Below are positions 15,748 through 24,528 of a stretch of DNA of 64,000 nt, one piece after another. The stretch lies in NCBI RefSeq assembly GCF_009720735.1, contig NZ_WNKU01000008.1:62001-126000 (forward strand), read 5' to 3'. A program made the translations under genes and the position numbers. The notes beneath the pieces were generated by a model, which worked only from the letters and a program-made list of their open reading frames with translations, had not been told where the DNA came from and did not search any database. How positions within the stretch are numbered: the stretch's first letter is position 1; every line of letters starts with the position of its first letter. The DNA is from Heliobacterium mobile (GTDB lineage: Bacteria > Bacillota > Desulfitobacteriia > Heliobacteriales > Heliobacteriaceae).

Positions 15748-17118
15748 ATGCAGGAACCAAAAGCGAGTCGTGAAAAATTCTCCTCAGGCTTAGCTGTTTT
15801 CTTTGCTACTTTAGGTTCCGCCGTAGGTTTGGGAAATATATGGAAATTTCCCTATTTAACCGGTAACAACGGCGGTGGCGCTTTTTTGTTGGTCTATTTC
15901 CTATGTATTTTGCTGGTTGGCCTGCCCGTTATGGTGAGTGAGTTTTACATCGGCCGCAAGACTCGGAAAAATGCTATTGGCGCTTTTGAACAGTTAAAAC
16001 CGAAAACCGCTTGGAAGCACATTGGCTCCATGGGTGTTTTCGCCTCCGGTCTAATTATGTTCTTTTACAGTTGTGTTGCTGGATGGGTTTATTTTTATCT
16101 CTTCAAAGCGTTAATGGGGACTTTCTCAAACATCACATTAGAGACAGCAAAATCTCACTTCGGCAGTGTCGTTGTCAACCCGGTTACGCCTATTCTTTGG
16201 CAAATGATCGTCATGACCGTCGTTTCCTTCATCTTAATCATGGGGGTTCAAAAAGGAATCGAAAAAATCACAAAAACCTTAATGCCCTTGCTATTTTTAT
16301 TGATCATCATCTGTGATATCCGCGCCTTGACTCTACCCGGCGCTTCGGAAGGTTTAAATTTCCTATTCCACGTTGACTTTGGCGCAGTGACGGGAACAGT
16401 CATTCTGACAGCGCTTGGGTTAGCTTTCTTCAAACTCTCTCTCGGCATGGGCACGATGGTCACCTACAGCAGCTATTTTACCGAAGGGGACAACCTCTTT
16501 TCCACGGCCGCGAAAGTCGCCTTTGCTGATTTGGCGGTCTCTATGTTGGCCGGCATGGCCGTATTCCCTGCTGTTTTTGCCTTCGGCATGGAGCCTAGCG
16601 CCGGTCCTGGACTGCTCTTCATGACCATCCCCCTGGTTTTTTCAAAAATGCTATTCGGCAACGTCCTTCTCGTGGCCTTTTTCTTCCTCAGTTCCATTGC
16701 AGCGACTACAGCCATGCTTTCCCTCGTTGAAGTACCTGTCGCTTACCTCTCAGAGGAACGTGGACTATCCCGAAAAGCCTCGGTCTTTGTCAGTTCCGTA
16801 GTCATCGTTCTCTTCGGCACCTTAGCATCCTTATCAGCAGATAGTTCTAGCCTTTTAGGCGGCATCACCTTTTTCGGCAAAGGGTTCTTTGACCTCTTTG
16901 ATTTTATTTCCTCAAATATTATTTTGCCTTTGGGCGGTCTGCTTATCGCGCTGTTTGTTGGCTACGCCGCCAACAAAGATGATATAAAGCAGGAACTCAT
17001 GAACCGTGGGCACTTGAACAACGGCTGGATGATAGATTTATTCTTCTTTATCATTCGTTATATCACCCCAGCCCTGTTGATTCTCGTTTTTTTGAACTCT
17101 CTGGGAATCTTGTCTTAA
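15748..17118 (+). CDS. Sodium-dependent transporter, neurotransmitter:sodium symporter (SNF) family
   Basis: A LeuT/TyT1-type Na+-coupled amino-acid or amine importer of 456 residues with about 11-12 transmembrane helices. The unwound TM1 motif GSAVGLGNIWKFPYLTGNNG near residue 24 forms the Na+ and substrate sites and is diagnostic. The 11-12-helix length matches the tyrosine transporter branch. ATG 15748 is chosen because AAGGAG ends 8 bases upstream; GTG 15739 and ATG 15742 are too close to the site. It appears monocistronic, with a terminator at 17218. The substrate cannot be read from the sequence. Confidence 0.92.
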   Translation: MQEPKASREKFSSGLAVFFATLGSAVGLGNIWKFPYLTGNNGGGAFLLVYFLCILLVGLPVMVSEFYIGRKTRKNAIGAFEQLKPKTAWKHIGSMGVFASGLIMFFYSCVAGWVYFYLFKALMGTFSNITLETAKSHFGSVVVNPVTPILWQMIVMTVVSFILIMGVQKGIEKITKTLMPLLFLLIIICDIRALTLPGASEGLNFLFHVDFGAVTGTVILTALGLAFFKLSLGMGTMVTYSSYFTEGDNLFSTAAKVAFADLAVSMLAGMAVFPAVFAFGMEPSAGPGLLFMTIPLVFSKMLFGNVLLVAFFFLSSIAATTAMLSLVEVPVAYLSEERGLSRKASVFVSSVVIVLFGTLASLSADSSSLLGGITFFGKGFFDLFDFISSNIILPLGGLLIALFVGYAANKDDIKQELMNRGHLNNGWMIDLFFFIIRYITPALLILVFLNSLGILS

Positions 17119-17217
17119 CCATCTTCGATAGCTTTCAATGGATCTCCTTATTTCAGTCTTATGAAAGATGCCTTTTCTTTTGACGATATCACTCTATCAG
17201 TTCTGCCATTAGAACTT

Positions 17218-17253
17218 GGCTGGTCCTAATCTAGGCCAGCCTCTTTGTTTTTG
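17218..17253 (+). terminator. Terminator after the NSS transporter
   Basis: GGCTGG/CCAGCC hairpin with a 12-base loop containing CCTA/TAGG, followed by TCTTTGTTTTT. Confidence 0.75.
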
Positions 17254-17384
17254 CCATAAACTTTTTCACTTACACTAATATTCGACATAGTAACCATTAT
17301 ATCCATTGCTATAATTAAGCAAAACTATTTTTGGATGTGATTAAATGGGTTTGCATGGTGGAAACGAAGGAGGAGTGATCGCCG

Positions 17385-18212
17385 TTGATCAAAGGACAAG
17401 AATTTATTGATGCGCTGAAAATTGTCGCCCCTGGGCTGAAAGAGATCCTGGGCAAAGACTTTGTTTTGGTAATCACGGACCAGGAACAGTTCCTCGATTA
17501 CTACCCCGCAGATACGTTCGATCTAAAAATTCAACGGGGGAATCAAATCCCTCCGGGAGATCCTCTCCGCTTGGCGATGGCACAGGGATGTGTCCAAAGC
17601 AACAACATTTCCAAAGAAGTGTTCGGTGTGCCTTTTAAGGCAAGAGCAGTTCCCTTTTACGATGATAACGGCTCAGTCATGGGTGGTATCGGTGTTGGAG
17701 TCAGCATGGAAACAGAAGTAACTGTGATGGAGTTGTCTCACCACTTGCAAAATTCCATGCAAGATTCAGCTAAAGCCCTTGAACATATCGCTTCGACATC
17801 AGAGATGATTAACGATATTGAACAGGTCCTCCATCAGCACGTCACGGCGATTTCAAGCGCCGCAAAACAGATCAAGTCAGTTTTAGGTTTTGTCCAGAAG
17901 ATGGCTGCTCAGACACAGATGTTAAGTATCAATGCATCGATTGAGTCGGCCCGATCCGGTGAATCGGGGCGAGGTTTTGGTATCGTAGCTCAAGAAATCG
18001 GCAAACTTTCGTTAGATTCAAAAACTACGACCGAACAGATCAAGACATTGACCGACCAAATTGAAGAAAAAATCAATGCGGCCATTCATGGTTCGGAAAA
18101 TGTGTTAAAGGCGAATCATGACCAAAGTGTAGGCATTCAAAAGATCACCGCAACAATTGAGGAATTGACCGCTATATCTGAGCAGTTAGCACAAATCGCT
18201 CAGGATTTATAA
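17385..18212 (+). CDS. Soluble methyl-accepting-chemotaxis-like sensor
   Basis: A 275-residue cytoplasmic protein. Residues 1-110 form a sensor domain (KDFVLVITDQEQFLDYYPAD ... PFKARAVPFYDDNGSVMGGIGV) of the PAS/cache-like type found in short Firmicute MCP proteins. Residues 150-240 carry an MCP signalling hairpin (QMLSINASIESARSGESGRG, FGIVAQEIGKLSLDS). No transmembrane segment is present. TTG 17385 is the start, with AAGGAGGAG about 9 bases upstream. A divergent-role paralog with the same architecture lies at 20849-21703 on the other strand. The ligand is unknown; no che genes are nearby. Confidence 0.85.
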   Translation: MIKGQEFIDALKIVAPGLKEILGKDFVLVITDQEQFLDYYPADTFDLKIQRGNQIPPGDPLRLAMAQGCVQSNNISKEVFGVPFKARAVPFYDDNGSVMGGIGVGVSMETEVTVMELSHHLQNSMQDSAKALEHIASTSEMINDIEQVLHQHVTAISSAAKQIKSVLGFVQKMAAQTQMLSINASIESARSGESGRGFGIVAQEIGKLSLDSKTTTEQIKTLTDQIEEKINAAIHGSENVLKANHDQSVGIQKITATIEELTAISEQLAQIAQDL

Positions 18213-18220
18213 GATTACAT

Positions 18221-18266
18221 AAAAGGCAAGGGCCTTCCCCGCAAAAGGGGAGGCCCTTGCCTTTTA
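18221..18266. terminator. Strong bidirectional terminator between convergent genes
   Basis: AAAAGGCAAGGGCCTTCCCC pairs almost perfectly with GGGGAGGCCCTTGCCTTTT around a 4-base loop; it serves the sensor gene on one strand and the SLH gene on the other. Confidence 0.92.
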
Positions 18267-20702
18267 TTGACGGACCGGTTTGTAAAGGCCGATCATCCAT
18301 TTGTAGAGATCATCGTAGATCGCCCGAATCTTCGGATCAGAACTTCGACTTACGGTAACGAGGGTTTTAGACTCTGCATAATAGACATTTGTGGTCGGAC
18401 CGTCAAAGCCCAATTCGTGAGCCCGGTTCAATTGCTTATAGAACAACTGATAATATTGAGGATCTTTTAAAAGTCGGTCATCACATTCCAGCTCTACACC
18501 CATTCGATACTGGCGGGCTAAATCCGCTGTTCGCGTCATCCGCTCATCGGAACGTTTCGGATCTTCTGCATAATAGTTGGGTTGTAAAAAGGCGTAGTGG
18601 AAGCCATAGGAACGCCAGTCATCGTAGCCATTGGCCCCATGGAAGGGAATCCAGAAAAAGTTCTGTTCCTTCGCTCGAACCAGCCGAGCGGTACCTTGCA
18701 CCAGTTCTTTTTCGCCAGGTATACGAGCGTCCATCGTTTCAGCATACCAGTAGATCCCCGCTAACTCCAGATGTTCAAAGTGAGCCTGTTCCCATCGACT
18801 CAACAGTTGCCCATAAAACCAATCAACAGCAGCCAGGCGGTTTTTCAAGGCTGCTTCTTTGCCCAGCTTTTCTACGTCAAAGGACAAAGCCGGACCATTC
18901 TGTTCTAAACTGCCAAAGCTACTCTGTTTGGGATCGGGATAGGGTATAGTGAGAATTACTTTTTCTTTTTCCGCCGTCCCCATGACCTTGTTCATCGATG
19001 CTAAGGCTTCGTTTAAAGCGCTCAATTGAACGTATGGAGCAAAGAGGTCGTCCAGATAGGATTGCCATTCATCGCGGCTGCTTCCGACCTTGCTGTACGG
19101 CAGGAAGAGAATCGTGTCAAACATGCGACCTGTCAGTGAGCCTTTTGGGTCCTGGTGGGCGATCATCGGTAAGAAGTCAGCGCTCGTCCAGGTCCCTCTC
19201 GCCTCATGGCCGCCTGTATAGACCAGTAAAACATCATTCATACCAGGTACCTGTAGATAAGTGGGTTCCGGAGCCGGCGCTGGAGCTTTGAGTGCTTCGG
19301 CAGCTCGATCCTCTTTGGGTAATAGAAGCGGTTTTGACGATTCCGCTCCTCTTGTCACAGATAAACGTCGCGCAAAGGTCCATATGTCTACGGGGAAGCT
19401 GATTTTTATATATCGCGTCGATGCGGAGGGAAACTGAAGCGATAGTGTTCGAGTCTGAACCGTCTTATCGGAGGGTGGAATATCATGGCGGACTTGACCG
19501 AGATAGCTCCAGTTCTGTCCATCTGTAGAAAGATAGGTTCGCATGTATTCTGGAAAACGAATCGCAGAGGCGATGTCTTGCATGAACTCCATCGATACTG
19601 AAGCAACAGGTTGAGGTGTCCCTAGATCGACGATGATGTCACGACCTTGCTGGCGATAAAAGCCGGTCCACGTATCGCTTTTTGCACCGATACCCTCTTC
19701 CGGTCCCGGATAGGATGTGGATTCAGTCTGTTGAAAGACCTGATCCGGTTTATCAGAAACAATCCTATACGTGAAGGGGATTTCCTTTGCGGTATATTCC
19801 CTACCGGATTCAACGGGGGAAAGGGATCCCTTCGATTTGTTCGTGTCTACCTTTTTGGAAGAACTACCGCCATAGAAATTCACCATCACATCGTAAGCAG
19901 AATAGCCTGCATTGACGGTGACAGTTCCCTTTTTGCTAGTAGACTCACCGATGACAAACTGACCTTGCGGAGTCAGAGAACCCAAGTCTGGAACATCAAT
20001 CCCGTAAACCGGGGTAAAGGGTAGCCTTTCTTTGAGTTCCGGAATCTCGAGGGGGGTTAGAGAACCTTTTTTGATATCCAGGCTCCGGGTACTGATGACA
20101 TCGAAGGCCCGCATGGCCTGGCTATGCCTTGTATTAGCAATCGCAGCAAAAACTGCTTCGGCTTCTGAAACAGTCAGAGGGGCTTGCGGGTCAAAGCTAC
20201 CAGCACGCAAGGGAATCCAGCCTTTTTGAGCGATAAAGGCAACTCCCGTTTGGGCGTAATCGGCCACAGCCGATCCATCTGGATAGGGGATGTAAGATAG
20301 GGCCGCCGATGGATCACCGAGGGCTCTCCAAATGAGCAAAGCCGCGTCCTGACGAGTTATGGGTAAATGAGGTTGGATCTGATCGCCTGGCGAGAGAATC
20401 CCCAGCGCAACCATAGCCTCCACATAACCGAACTCAGTTGAGTACCGTGGAACATCGCCATAGCTCCCTTTTGTAGGATAAATCGGCTGAATCCCCAGAG
20501 CTTTGCCCAGCGACAGAGAAAAAGTCAATCCTGTTACCGTTTGTTCCTGTGCGACTTCTTTTTCAGCCGACAGCACTGGAGTTTCTGCTCTTGCAGCAGC
20601 AATGCCAATAAGGGTGCCGTCGTAACCATTCCCCATTGGGGCTATGGAAGTACTGGTGATTAACAAAGCGGAAAGGCAAAAGGCCCATTTTTTTAATCGC
20701 AT
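18264..20702 (-). CDS. Secreted S-layer-homology protein with DUF4855 domain
   Basis: An exported protein of about 812 residues. From ATG 20702 it begins MRLKKWAFCLSALLITSTS, a signal peptide; an upstream TTG (20741) and ATG (20723) are alternatives. Residues 70-190 hold SLH-type repeats (SYGDVPRYSTEFGYVEAMVA; ITRQDAALLIWRALGD; KGWIPLR) that would anchor it to secondary cell-wall polymer. The middle (about 290-440) resembles a discoidin-like carbohydrate-binding fold (WTGFYRQQGRDIIVDLGTPQ), and the C-terminal 330 residues match DUF4855, a suspected glycoside-hydrolase-like TIM barrel. It is probably a cell-wall-bound glycan-acting enzyme, flanked by the two MCP-like genes. Confidence 0.82.
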   Translation of the reverse strand: MRLKKWAFCLSALLITSTSIAPMGNGYDGTLIGIAAARAETPVLSAEKEVAQEQTVTGLTFSLSLGKALGIQPIYPTKGSYGDVPRYSTEFGYVEAMVALGILSPGDQIQPHLPITRQDAALLIWRALGDPSAALSYIPYPDGSAVADYAQTGVAFIAQKGWIPLRAGSFDPQAPLTVSEAEAVFAAIANTRHSQAMRAFDVISTRSLDIKKGSLTPLEIPELKERLPFTPVYGIDVPDLGSLTPQGQFVIGESTSKKGTVTVNAGYSAYDVMVNFYGGSSSKKVDTNKSKGSLSPVESGREYTAKEIPFTYRIVSDKPDQVFQQTESTSYPGPEEGIGAKSDTWTGFYRQQGRDIIVDLGTPQPVASVSMEFMQDIASAIRFPEYMRTYLSTDGQNWSYLGQVRHDIPPSDKTVQTRTLSLQFPSASTRYIKISFPVDIWTFARRLSVTRGAESSKPLLLPKEDRAAEALKAPAPAPEPTYLQVPGMNDVLLVYTGGHEARGTWTSADFLPMIAHQDPKGSLTGRMFDTILFLPYSKVGSSRDEWQSYLDDLFAPYVQLSALNEALASMNKVMGTAEKEKVILTIPYPDPKQSSFGSLEQNGPALSFDVEKLGKEAALKNRLAAVDWFYGQLLSRWEQAHFEHLELAGIYWYAETMDARIPGEKELVQGTARLVRAKEQNFFWIPFHGANGYDDWRSYGFHYAFLQPNYYAEDPKRSDERMTRTADLARQYRMGVELECDDRLLKDPQYYQLFYKQLNRAHELGFDGPTTNVYYAESKTLVTVSRSSDPKIRAIYDDLYKWMIGLYKPVRQ

Positions 20703-20793
20703 CGTTTTATGTACTTCTCCCATCTCGGGTATATTTTTCAAAAGGATAGGTAGAGTTTTCGACGAGATTATTCTTGATTCCTTTTTATAGGCA

Positions 20794-20833
20794 TAAAAAA
20801 AGTCGTTGAGGCGTTTTTTTACGTCAACGACTT
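20794..20833 (-). terminator. Terminator of the minus-strand MCP-like gene
   Basis: On the minus strand AAGTCGTTGACG pairs with CGCCTCAACGACTT (one bulge) and is followed by TTTTTTATG. Confidence 0.85.
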
Positions 20834-20848
20834 AAGGGAGTTTTTTTC

Positions 20849-21703
20849 CTAACCGTCACGAGCGATCCCGTAAAGTTGCTCGATGTTTCCGTGCAAATCT
20901 TCCAAAGAGGCGCTTACTTCCTCTGTCGTCGCCGCCTGAGACTGAGCTAACCGCTCTACTTCAGCCAAATGAATCCGGTTTCCCTTAACATTTCCGACCA
21001 TCTGCTGTAGACCGTTGCGGATCACCTTGGCATTCTCCGCGGTGTTCAAGGCCAACTTCCGGATCTCTTCAGCAACAATGGAAAATCCTCGCCCCAACTC
21101 ACCGGCCCTTGCCGCTTCAATAGCCGCGTTTAAGCCGAGCAACTGTGTCTGCGCTGCCACTTGGTCAACCAGTTGGATGGCTTTTTCCATGATATCGAGC
21201 CCCTCCATCAATCGTTGCCCCGATGTGGCAATCGCTTCAATCTCCGTCACCAATCCCTCAGCAGCGACTGTGATGTTTGTGCCCATAGCGGCCAATTGGT
21301 TTGTCGAATATTCTAAGCTTTGAGCCATTGCTTCGATCCTTAATTGATTTTTCATCGCCGTGGTCGTCGATATGGCTCCGACGACACGATTACCTTCGTA
21401 GATCGGAATGGAGACAGCCCTGTAGGGAAATCCGTAGAGAGATTGTTCTTTCTCAACGCGGCGAAGGACTTTCCTCCCTTGTTTGATGGCTTCATAGGTA
21501 ACCATTCCCGGTTTCAGGTATGGAGACTTATCGAAATGAAATTGAATCTCCTTCCCGTCTTTACACCAAAGGAACTTTTCCGTATCGGAAATACCTAAGA
21601 AATTTCGTCCGTCCAGCAAATCATAAAAGCTATCGGCCATAGACAGAACTTTTCGAATTTCCCGGGGCAATTCTGCCACATTACCCGGAAATACATTTGC
21701 CAT
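20849..21703 (-). CDS. Soluble methyl-accepting-chemotaxis-like sensor (paralog)
   Basis: A 284-residue cytoplasmic MCP-like protein with the same plan as the one at 17385. The N-terminal sensor domain (residues 1-115; [20 protein letters not shown], then [20 protein letters not shown]) is followed by an MCP signalling tip at residues 190-225 ([20 protein letters not shown]). An [12 protein letters not shown] return helix follows. AAAGGGAGG lies about 5 bases before ATG 21703. Both paralogs lack membrane anchors and probably answer to an intracellular ligand or redox state. It is followed by a strong terminator, so it is transcribed alone. Confidence 0.87.
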   Translation of the reverse strand: MANVFPGNVAELPREIRKVLSMADSFYDLLDGRNFLGISDTEKFLWCKDGKEIQFHFDKSPYLKPGMVTYEAIKQGRKVLRRVEKEQSLYGFPYRAVSIPIYEGNRVVGAISTTTAMKNQLRIEAMAQSLEYSTNQLAAMGTNITVAAEGLVTEIEAIATSGQRLMEGLDIMEKAIQLVDQVAAQTQLLGLNAAIEAARAGELGRGFSIVAEEIRKLALNTAENAKVIRNGLQQMVGNVKGNRIHLAEVERLAQSQAATTEEVSASLEDLHGNIEQLYGIARDG

Positions 21704-21861
21704 AATGCCTCCCTTTCTGAACGAGTCTTTCGTCCAATTAACGTTTATGCGAATGATTAATTCGATAATTCTGAAAAAACACCTCCTGTTTTTTTCATTT
21801 TTTACTTAGTTTAAATAATTCGTCTTTTCTTCTCAAATATCAACAAAAGGAGGAATCTCTA

Positions 21862-22650
21862 ATGAAGATTTATGACATGGTATGGACAGAGATCGCAAAT
21901 ATCGATTTCAGTCGAAGCATACTGTTTATCCCTATTGCCCCGGTAGAGGAGCATGGCCCCCATCTACCTACCGGGGTGGATTGTTTGACTGCGGAAGAAG
22001 CCTGCCGACGTTGTGATGCTTCACTCGAAGAGGTGACCGGCTTGAAACCCTTTGTTTTCCCATTAATTCCTCTAGGTTCGGCGCCGGAAACAGCCGATTT
22101 CCCAGGTACGATTTCCTTACCGGAGAAATTGCTGGCCAGCCTTGTTCAGCAGACTTTACTTCAAGCCGCTCGATGGAGTTTCCGATATTGCGTCGTCGTT
22201 TCTCCTCATGGTTCACCATCCCACTTAGCCAGTATTCATGCTGCTATCCGCTCCGTAGAAGTGCAAGGGGCTATCGAAGTGGCTGAACCGTTCGCCCGCT
22301 GGATCTATAGCCGTCCGACAAAAGACTTTTCCGTACCGGACATTCATGCTGGACAGTATGAAACATCACTGATGCTTGCACTCCATCCTCATCTCGTCAA
22401 AACAACAATCGTACCGGCTTTACCTCCTTGTTCTATCGGAAATATGCGAGGACCTGGTACCTGGAAAAGCAAAGGGGCTTTGGACGGTTACCTGGGCTCT
22501 CCCGCTGAAGCGACACTTGAATTAGGCGAAAAAGCCCTTTCCTTTTTCCATCTTTGGATTGAGGCGGCTAAAGACCTGCATAAGGGGATTAGGCACACTC
22601 TTCCACCCTTTCTAGAGGCGAAGGTTCAGATGATCCTTTCGGAAATGTAA
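21862..22650 (+). CDS. Creatininase-family amidohydrolase
   Basis: A metal-dependent amidohydrolase-fold protein of 262 residues. The creatininase signature PVEEHGPHLPTGVD near residue 28 supplies metal ligands (Glu, His, Asp). SPHGSPSHLASIHAAIR near residue 113 corresponds to the HGGN-like segment, here with Ser for the usual Gly-Asn. The family also includes enzymes of cofactor assembly (mycofactocin MftE, FAPy deformylase), so creatinine itself is not implied. A strong AAAGGAGG site precedes the ATG, and a terminator follows, indicating a single-gene unit. Confidence 0.85.
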   Translation: MKIYDMVWTEIANIDFSRSILFIPIAPVEEHGPHLPTGVDCLTAEEACRRCDASLEEVTGLKPFVFPLIPLGSAPETADFPGTISLPEKLLASLVQQTLLQAARWSFRYCVVVSPHGSPSHLASIHAAIRSVEVQGAIEVAEPFARWIYSRPTKDFSVPDIHAGQYETSLMLALHPHLVKTTIVPALPPCSIGNMRGPGTWKSKGALDGYLGSPAEATLELGEKALSFFHLWIEAAKDLHKGIRHTLPPFLEAKVQMILSEM

Positions 22651-22658
22651 TCTTGAGT

Positions 22659-22695
22659 ATAAAAAAGCCAGGCAGTAACTTTCCGCCTGGCTTTG
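22659..22695. terminator. Bidirectional terminator between creatininase and spoVG genes
   Basis: AAAGCCAGGC pairs with GCCTGGCTTT around about a 13-base loop; T runs lie on both strands. Confidence 0.85.
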
Positions 22696-22705
22696 AGACT
22701 CACCC

Positions 22706-22981
22706 TTAAAGGGTGGACGCTCCTTCGATTTGTGCTCGTTCGAAAGTGTCCAATACGGCTTTAGATATCATCTCTCGCGCTTCCTGAGAGATAGGGTGTG
22801 CGATATCACGGTATCCTCCACTGCGAATCTTTCGACTAGGCATCGTCACAATGAGCCCTTTGGGGCTTTCGACCACTTTTATGTCATGAACGACGAAAGC
22901 ATTGTCAAGAGTTACCGATACAACTGCTTTTACTTTTCTTTCCGCATCAAACTTCTTTAGCTTTACATTCGTTACCATCAT
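22706..22981 (-). CDS. spoVG: SpoVG-family RNA/DNA-binding regulator
   Basis: A 91-residue SpoVG protein; the family binds nucleic acid and affects septation and sporulation in Bacillus and capsule and virulence genes in Staphylococcus. The core VTNVKLKKFD, VVSVTLDNAFVVHDIKVVES and GLIVTMPSRK is typical, followed by the AHPISQEAREMI helix. Met codons are doubled at the start. It lies about 190 bases downstream of a second spoVG copy on the same strand, separated by a terminator at 23095-23130, so each has its own transcript. Confidence 0.92.
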   Translation of the reverse strand: MMVTNVKLKKFDAERKVKAVVSVTLDNAFVVHDIKVVESPKGLIVTMPSRKIRSGGYRDIAHPISQEAREMISKAVLDTFERAQIEGASTL

Positions 22982-23094
22982 ACCTTATCACCTGTACTTA
23001 CTATGCTAGATTAAATAATTATTTTCGTATTTTATTTTATTTATTTTTATGCTACCGTCAACATATCTAAATAGATTTTAAATTCCTAAAAATT

Positions 23095-23130
23095 AAAAGC
23101 TGCCCAAACACTGATGTGTGGACAGCTTTT
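23095..23130 (-). terminator. Terminator downstream of the second spoVG copy
   Basis: AAAGCTGTCCACA/TTTGGGCAGCTTTT hairpin (AAAAGCTGCCC with GTGGACAGCTTTTTT on the plus strand), T-rich on both sides. Confidence 0.8.
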
Positions 23131-23171
23131 TTACTACAAAGAGGTCACTTGGTCAAGTAATAAAGTTTTGC

Positions 23172-23480
23172 CTAATCGGAGCTATCTGAGGTAAAATAGT
23201 CACAGGCCTTTTGTCCATCCTTTTTCTGCGACGCCAGAAAATAGACGTCCTTTATGGCTTTGGATAATTTATCCCGTAACTCTCGAGAGATGGGATGAAC
23301 GATATCCCGGTATTCTCCGGTGTGAGAACGACGGCTAGGCATAGCGACGATGATCCCCTTCGGGCCTTCCACCACTCGAATGTCATGAATGGCGACCATG
23401 TTATTTATGGTGATGGAGATCATCGCTTTAATCTTTCCCTCGGGATCTAGCTTTCGGATTTTGACATCTGTGATTTCCAT
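23172..23480 (-). CDS. spoVG: SpoVG-family regulator, second copy
   Basis: A 102-residue SpoVG paralog beginning MEITDVKIRKLDPEGKIKAM. The GIIVAMPSRRSHTGEYRDIV segment contains the conserved MPSRR nucleic-acid-binding region, and VHPISRELRDKL follows. It has a longer and more divergent C-terminal tail (VYFLASQKKDGQKACDYFTS) than the first copy. The two copies are about 55-60% alike by eye, consistent with an old tandem duplication. A GGTGAACC site precedes the ATG. Confidence 0.92.
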   Translation of the reverse strand: MEITDVKIRKLDPEGKIKAMISITINNMVAIHDIRVVEGPKGIIVAMPSRRSHTGEYRDIVHPISRELRDKLSKAIKDVYFLASQKKDGQKACDYFTSDSSD

Positions 23481-23693
23481 GGGTTCACCTGCTATCGTTA
23501 TGTGCTAAATTTTTCTTTCACTATAATTTTACTCGAAGAGCCCCGTAGACTCAATAGATTTTTTAGGTTTGTTAAATGTTTGTATAATGTTTTTTCTAGG
23601 TGGATTTTTCCAATCGTGGATCTAGCATGTTCTTGCTTTGGAAACAATAGTTTTTTCGTAGGAACATTTCATCATAGTGCCGGGTGAAGAGCC

Positions 23694-23963
23694 ATGCCTT
23701 TATTGTTGTTCCATCTGTTCTTATTTGCGCTCTTCTTTGTAACAGCCTTCTCGGGGTGAGCAAGACTTCGCCGTACCATTCCCTCTAACCAACGCTTCTA
23801 CGTCGGCATGATATGTTTATCTCTCACCTGCGTTGCGCTCTGTTTAATGATGATATTCGTGAATTTAGGGAGATCGATACTTGTCCCTTCGGCGGCCAGC
23901 GTAGGCGTTGGCTTTTTGACCGGCGTGACCCAAGGGGTTTCCTTGAAAAAAAGAACACAGTAA
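23694..23963 (+). pseudogene. Small two-helix membrane protein interrupted by an in-frame TGA
   Basis: ATG 23694 opens MPLLLFHLFLFALFFVTAFSG, a hydrophobic helix, then TGA at 23757-23759. The same frame continues for 67 codons with protein-like content: ARLRRTIPSNQRFYVGMICL, a second hydrophobic helix (CLSLTCVALCLMMIFVNLG) and a basic tail, ending at TAA 23961. A strong terminator starts 9 bases later. Either the gene has a nonsense mutation or the TGA is read through. The ribosome-binding site is weak (GGGTGAAG). Family unknown. Confidence 0.5.
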
Positions 23964-23971
23964 CTATTGAA

Positions 23972-24014
23972 AATAAACCGGAGCGAAATCTGATTTCACT
24001 CCGGTTCTTTGATC
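23972..24014 (+). terminator. Terminator after the TGA-interrupted frame
   Basis: AACCGGAGCGAAAT pairs with ATTTCACTCCGGTT around a short loop, followed by CTTTG; it lies between this frame and the convergent gene at 24025. Confidence 0.75.
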
Positions 24015-24024
24015 GTTCTATTCA

Positions 24025-24336
24025 TTAATTGGTAAAGGAAAAGTAAAATATCACCATCATCACGAAGACCGCATTTCCTCCAACAATACTACAGAGTTCA
24101 TCGGCCTGATTCACGGGGGCCTTATGTTTTTGCTTCGATAATTCTATGAAACCGCTCATGAAAGTAAATAATCCCACCAGTACATAAAAGAGATATTGTA
24201 ACCATGTGCTAGAGGGAAAGGGTAAAACTTCTCGCAGAGAAAAGAGTACAGAGGCCACAAGCAGAAGCAATACTCCCGAAATTAAACGTATAGTCGATAG
24301 ATACTGTCTCCAATTGGTAGTACTCAGTTCTTCCAT
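24025..24336 (-). CDS. Small hypothetical membrane protein
   Basis: A 103-residue protein with three hydrophobic segments (about residues 16-34, 44-64 and 85-101: ISGVLLLLVASVLFSL, YLFYVLVGLFTFMSGFI, NAVFVMMVIFYFSF). A basic loop SKQKHKAP lies between the second and third. I do not recognise it. GGAGACGC precedes the ATG. It resembles the small, rapidly evolving membrane proteins often found singly in Firmicute genomes. It is convergent with the interrupted frame at 23694 and shares its terminator region. Confidence 0.65.
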   Translation of the reverse strand: MEELSTTNWRQYLSTIRLISGVLLLLVASVLFSLREVLPFPSSTWLQYLFYVLVGLFTFMSGFIELSKQKHKAPVNQADELCSIVGGNAVFVMMVIFYFSFTN

Positions 24337-24481
24337 TGAGCGTCTCCTTTTAGACTTTTCATTGTGAAACTAACCTAATACAGCGACCTTGTTCTTGTTT
24401 TTACGAAATACATACTTATCATATAATCCTTAGCAAGAATTACAAGTCCCAATTAATCGTAGTACAATTTATAGCCATATA

Positions 24482-24520
24482 AAAAAAGCAGTCCTGCCTT
24501 TCAGCCGAACTGCTTTTTTA
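24482..24520 (-). terminator. Terminator of guaA
   Basis: On the minus strand AAAAAAGCAGT pairs with ACTGCTTTTTTT around a GC-containing loop, 9 bases past the guaA stop. Confidence 0.88.
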
Positions 24521-24528
24521 TGCTTATT

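Noticed and set aside
23757-23759. Selenocysteine insertion at the in-frame TGA
   Set aside because: No convincing stem-loop directly after the TGA and no known selenoprotein motif; a nonsense mutation is simpler.
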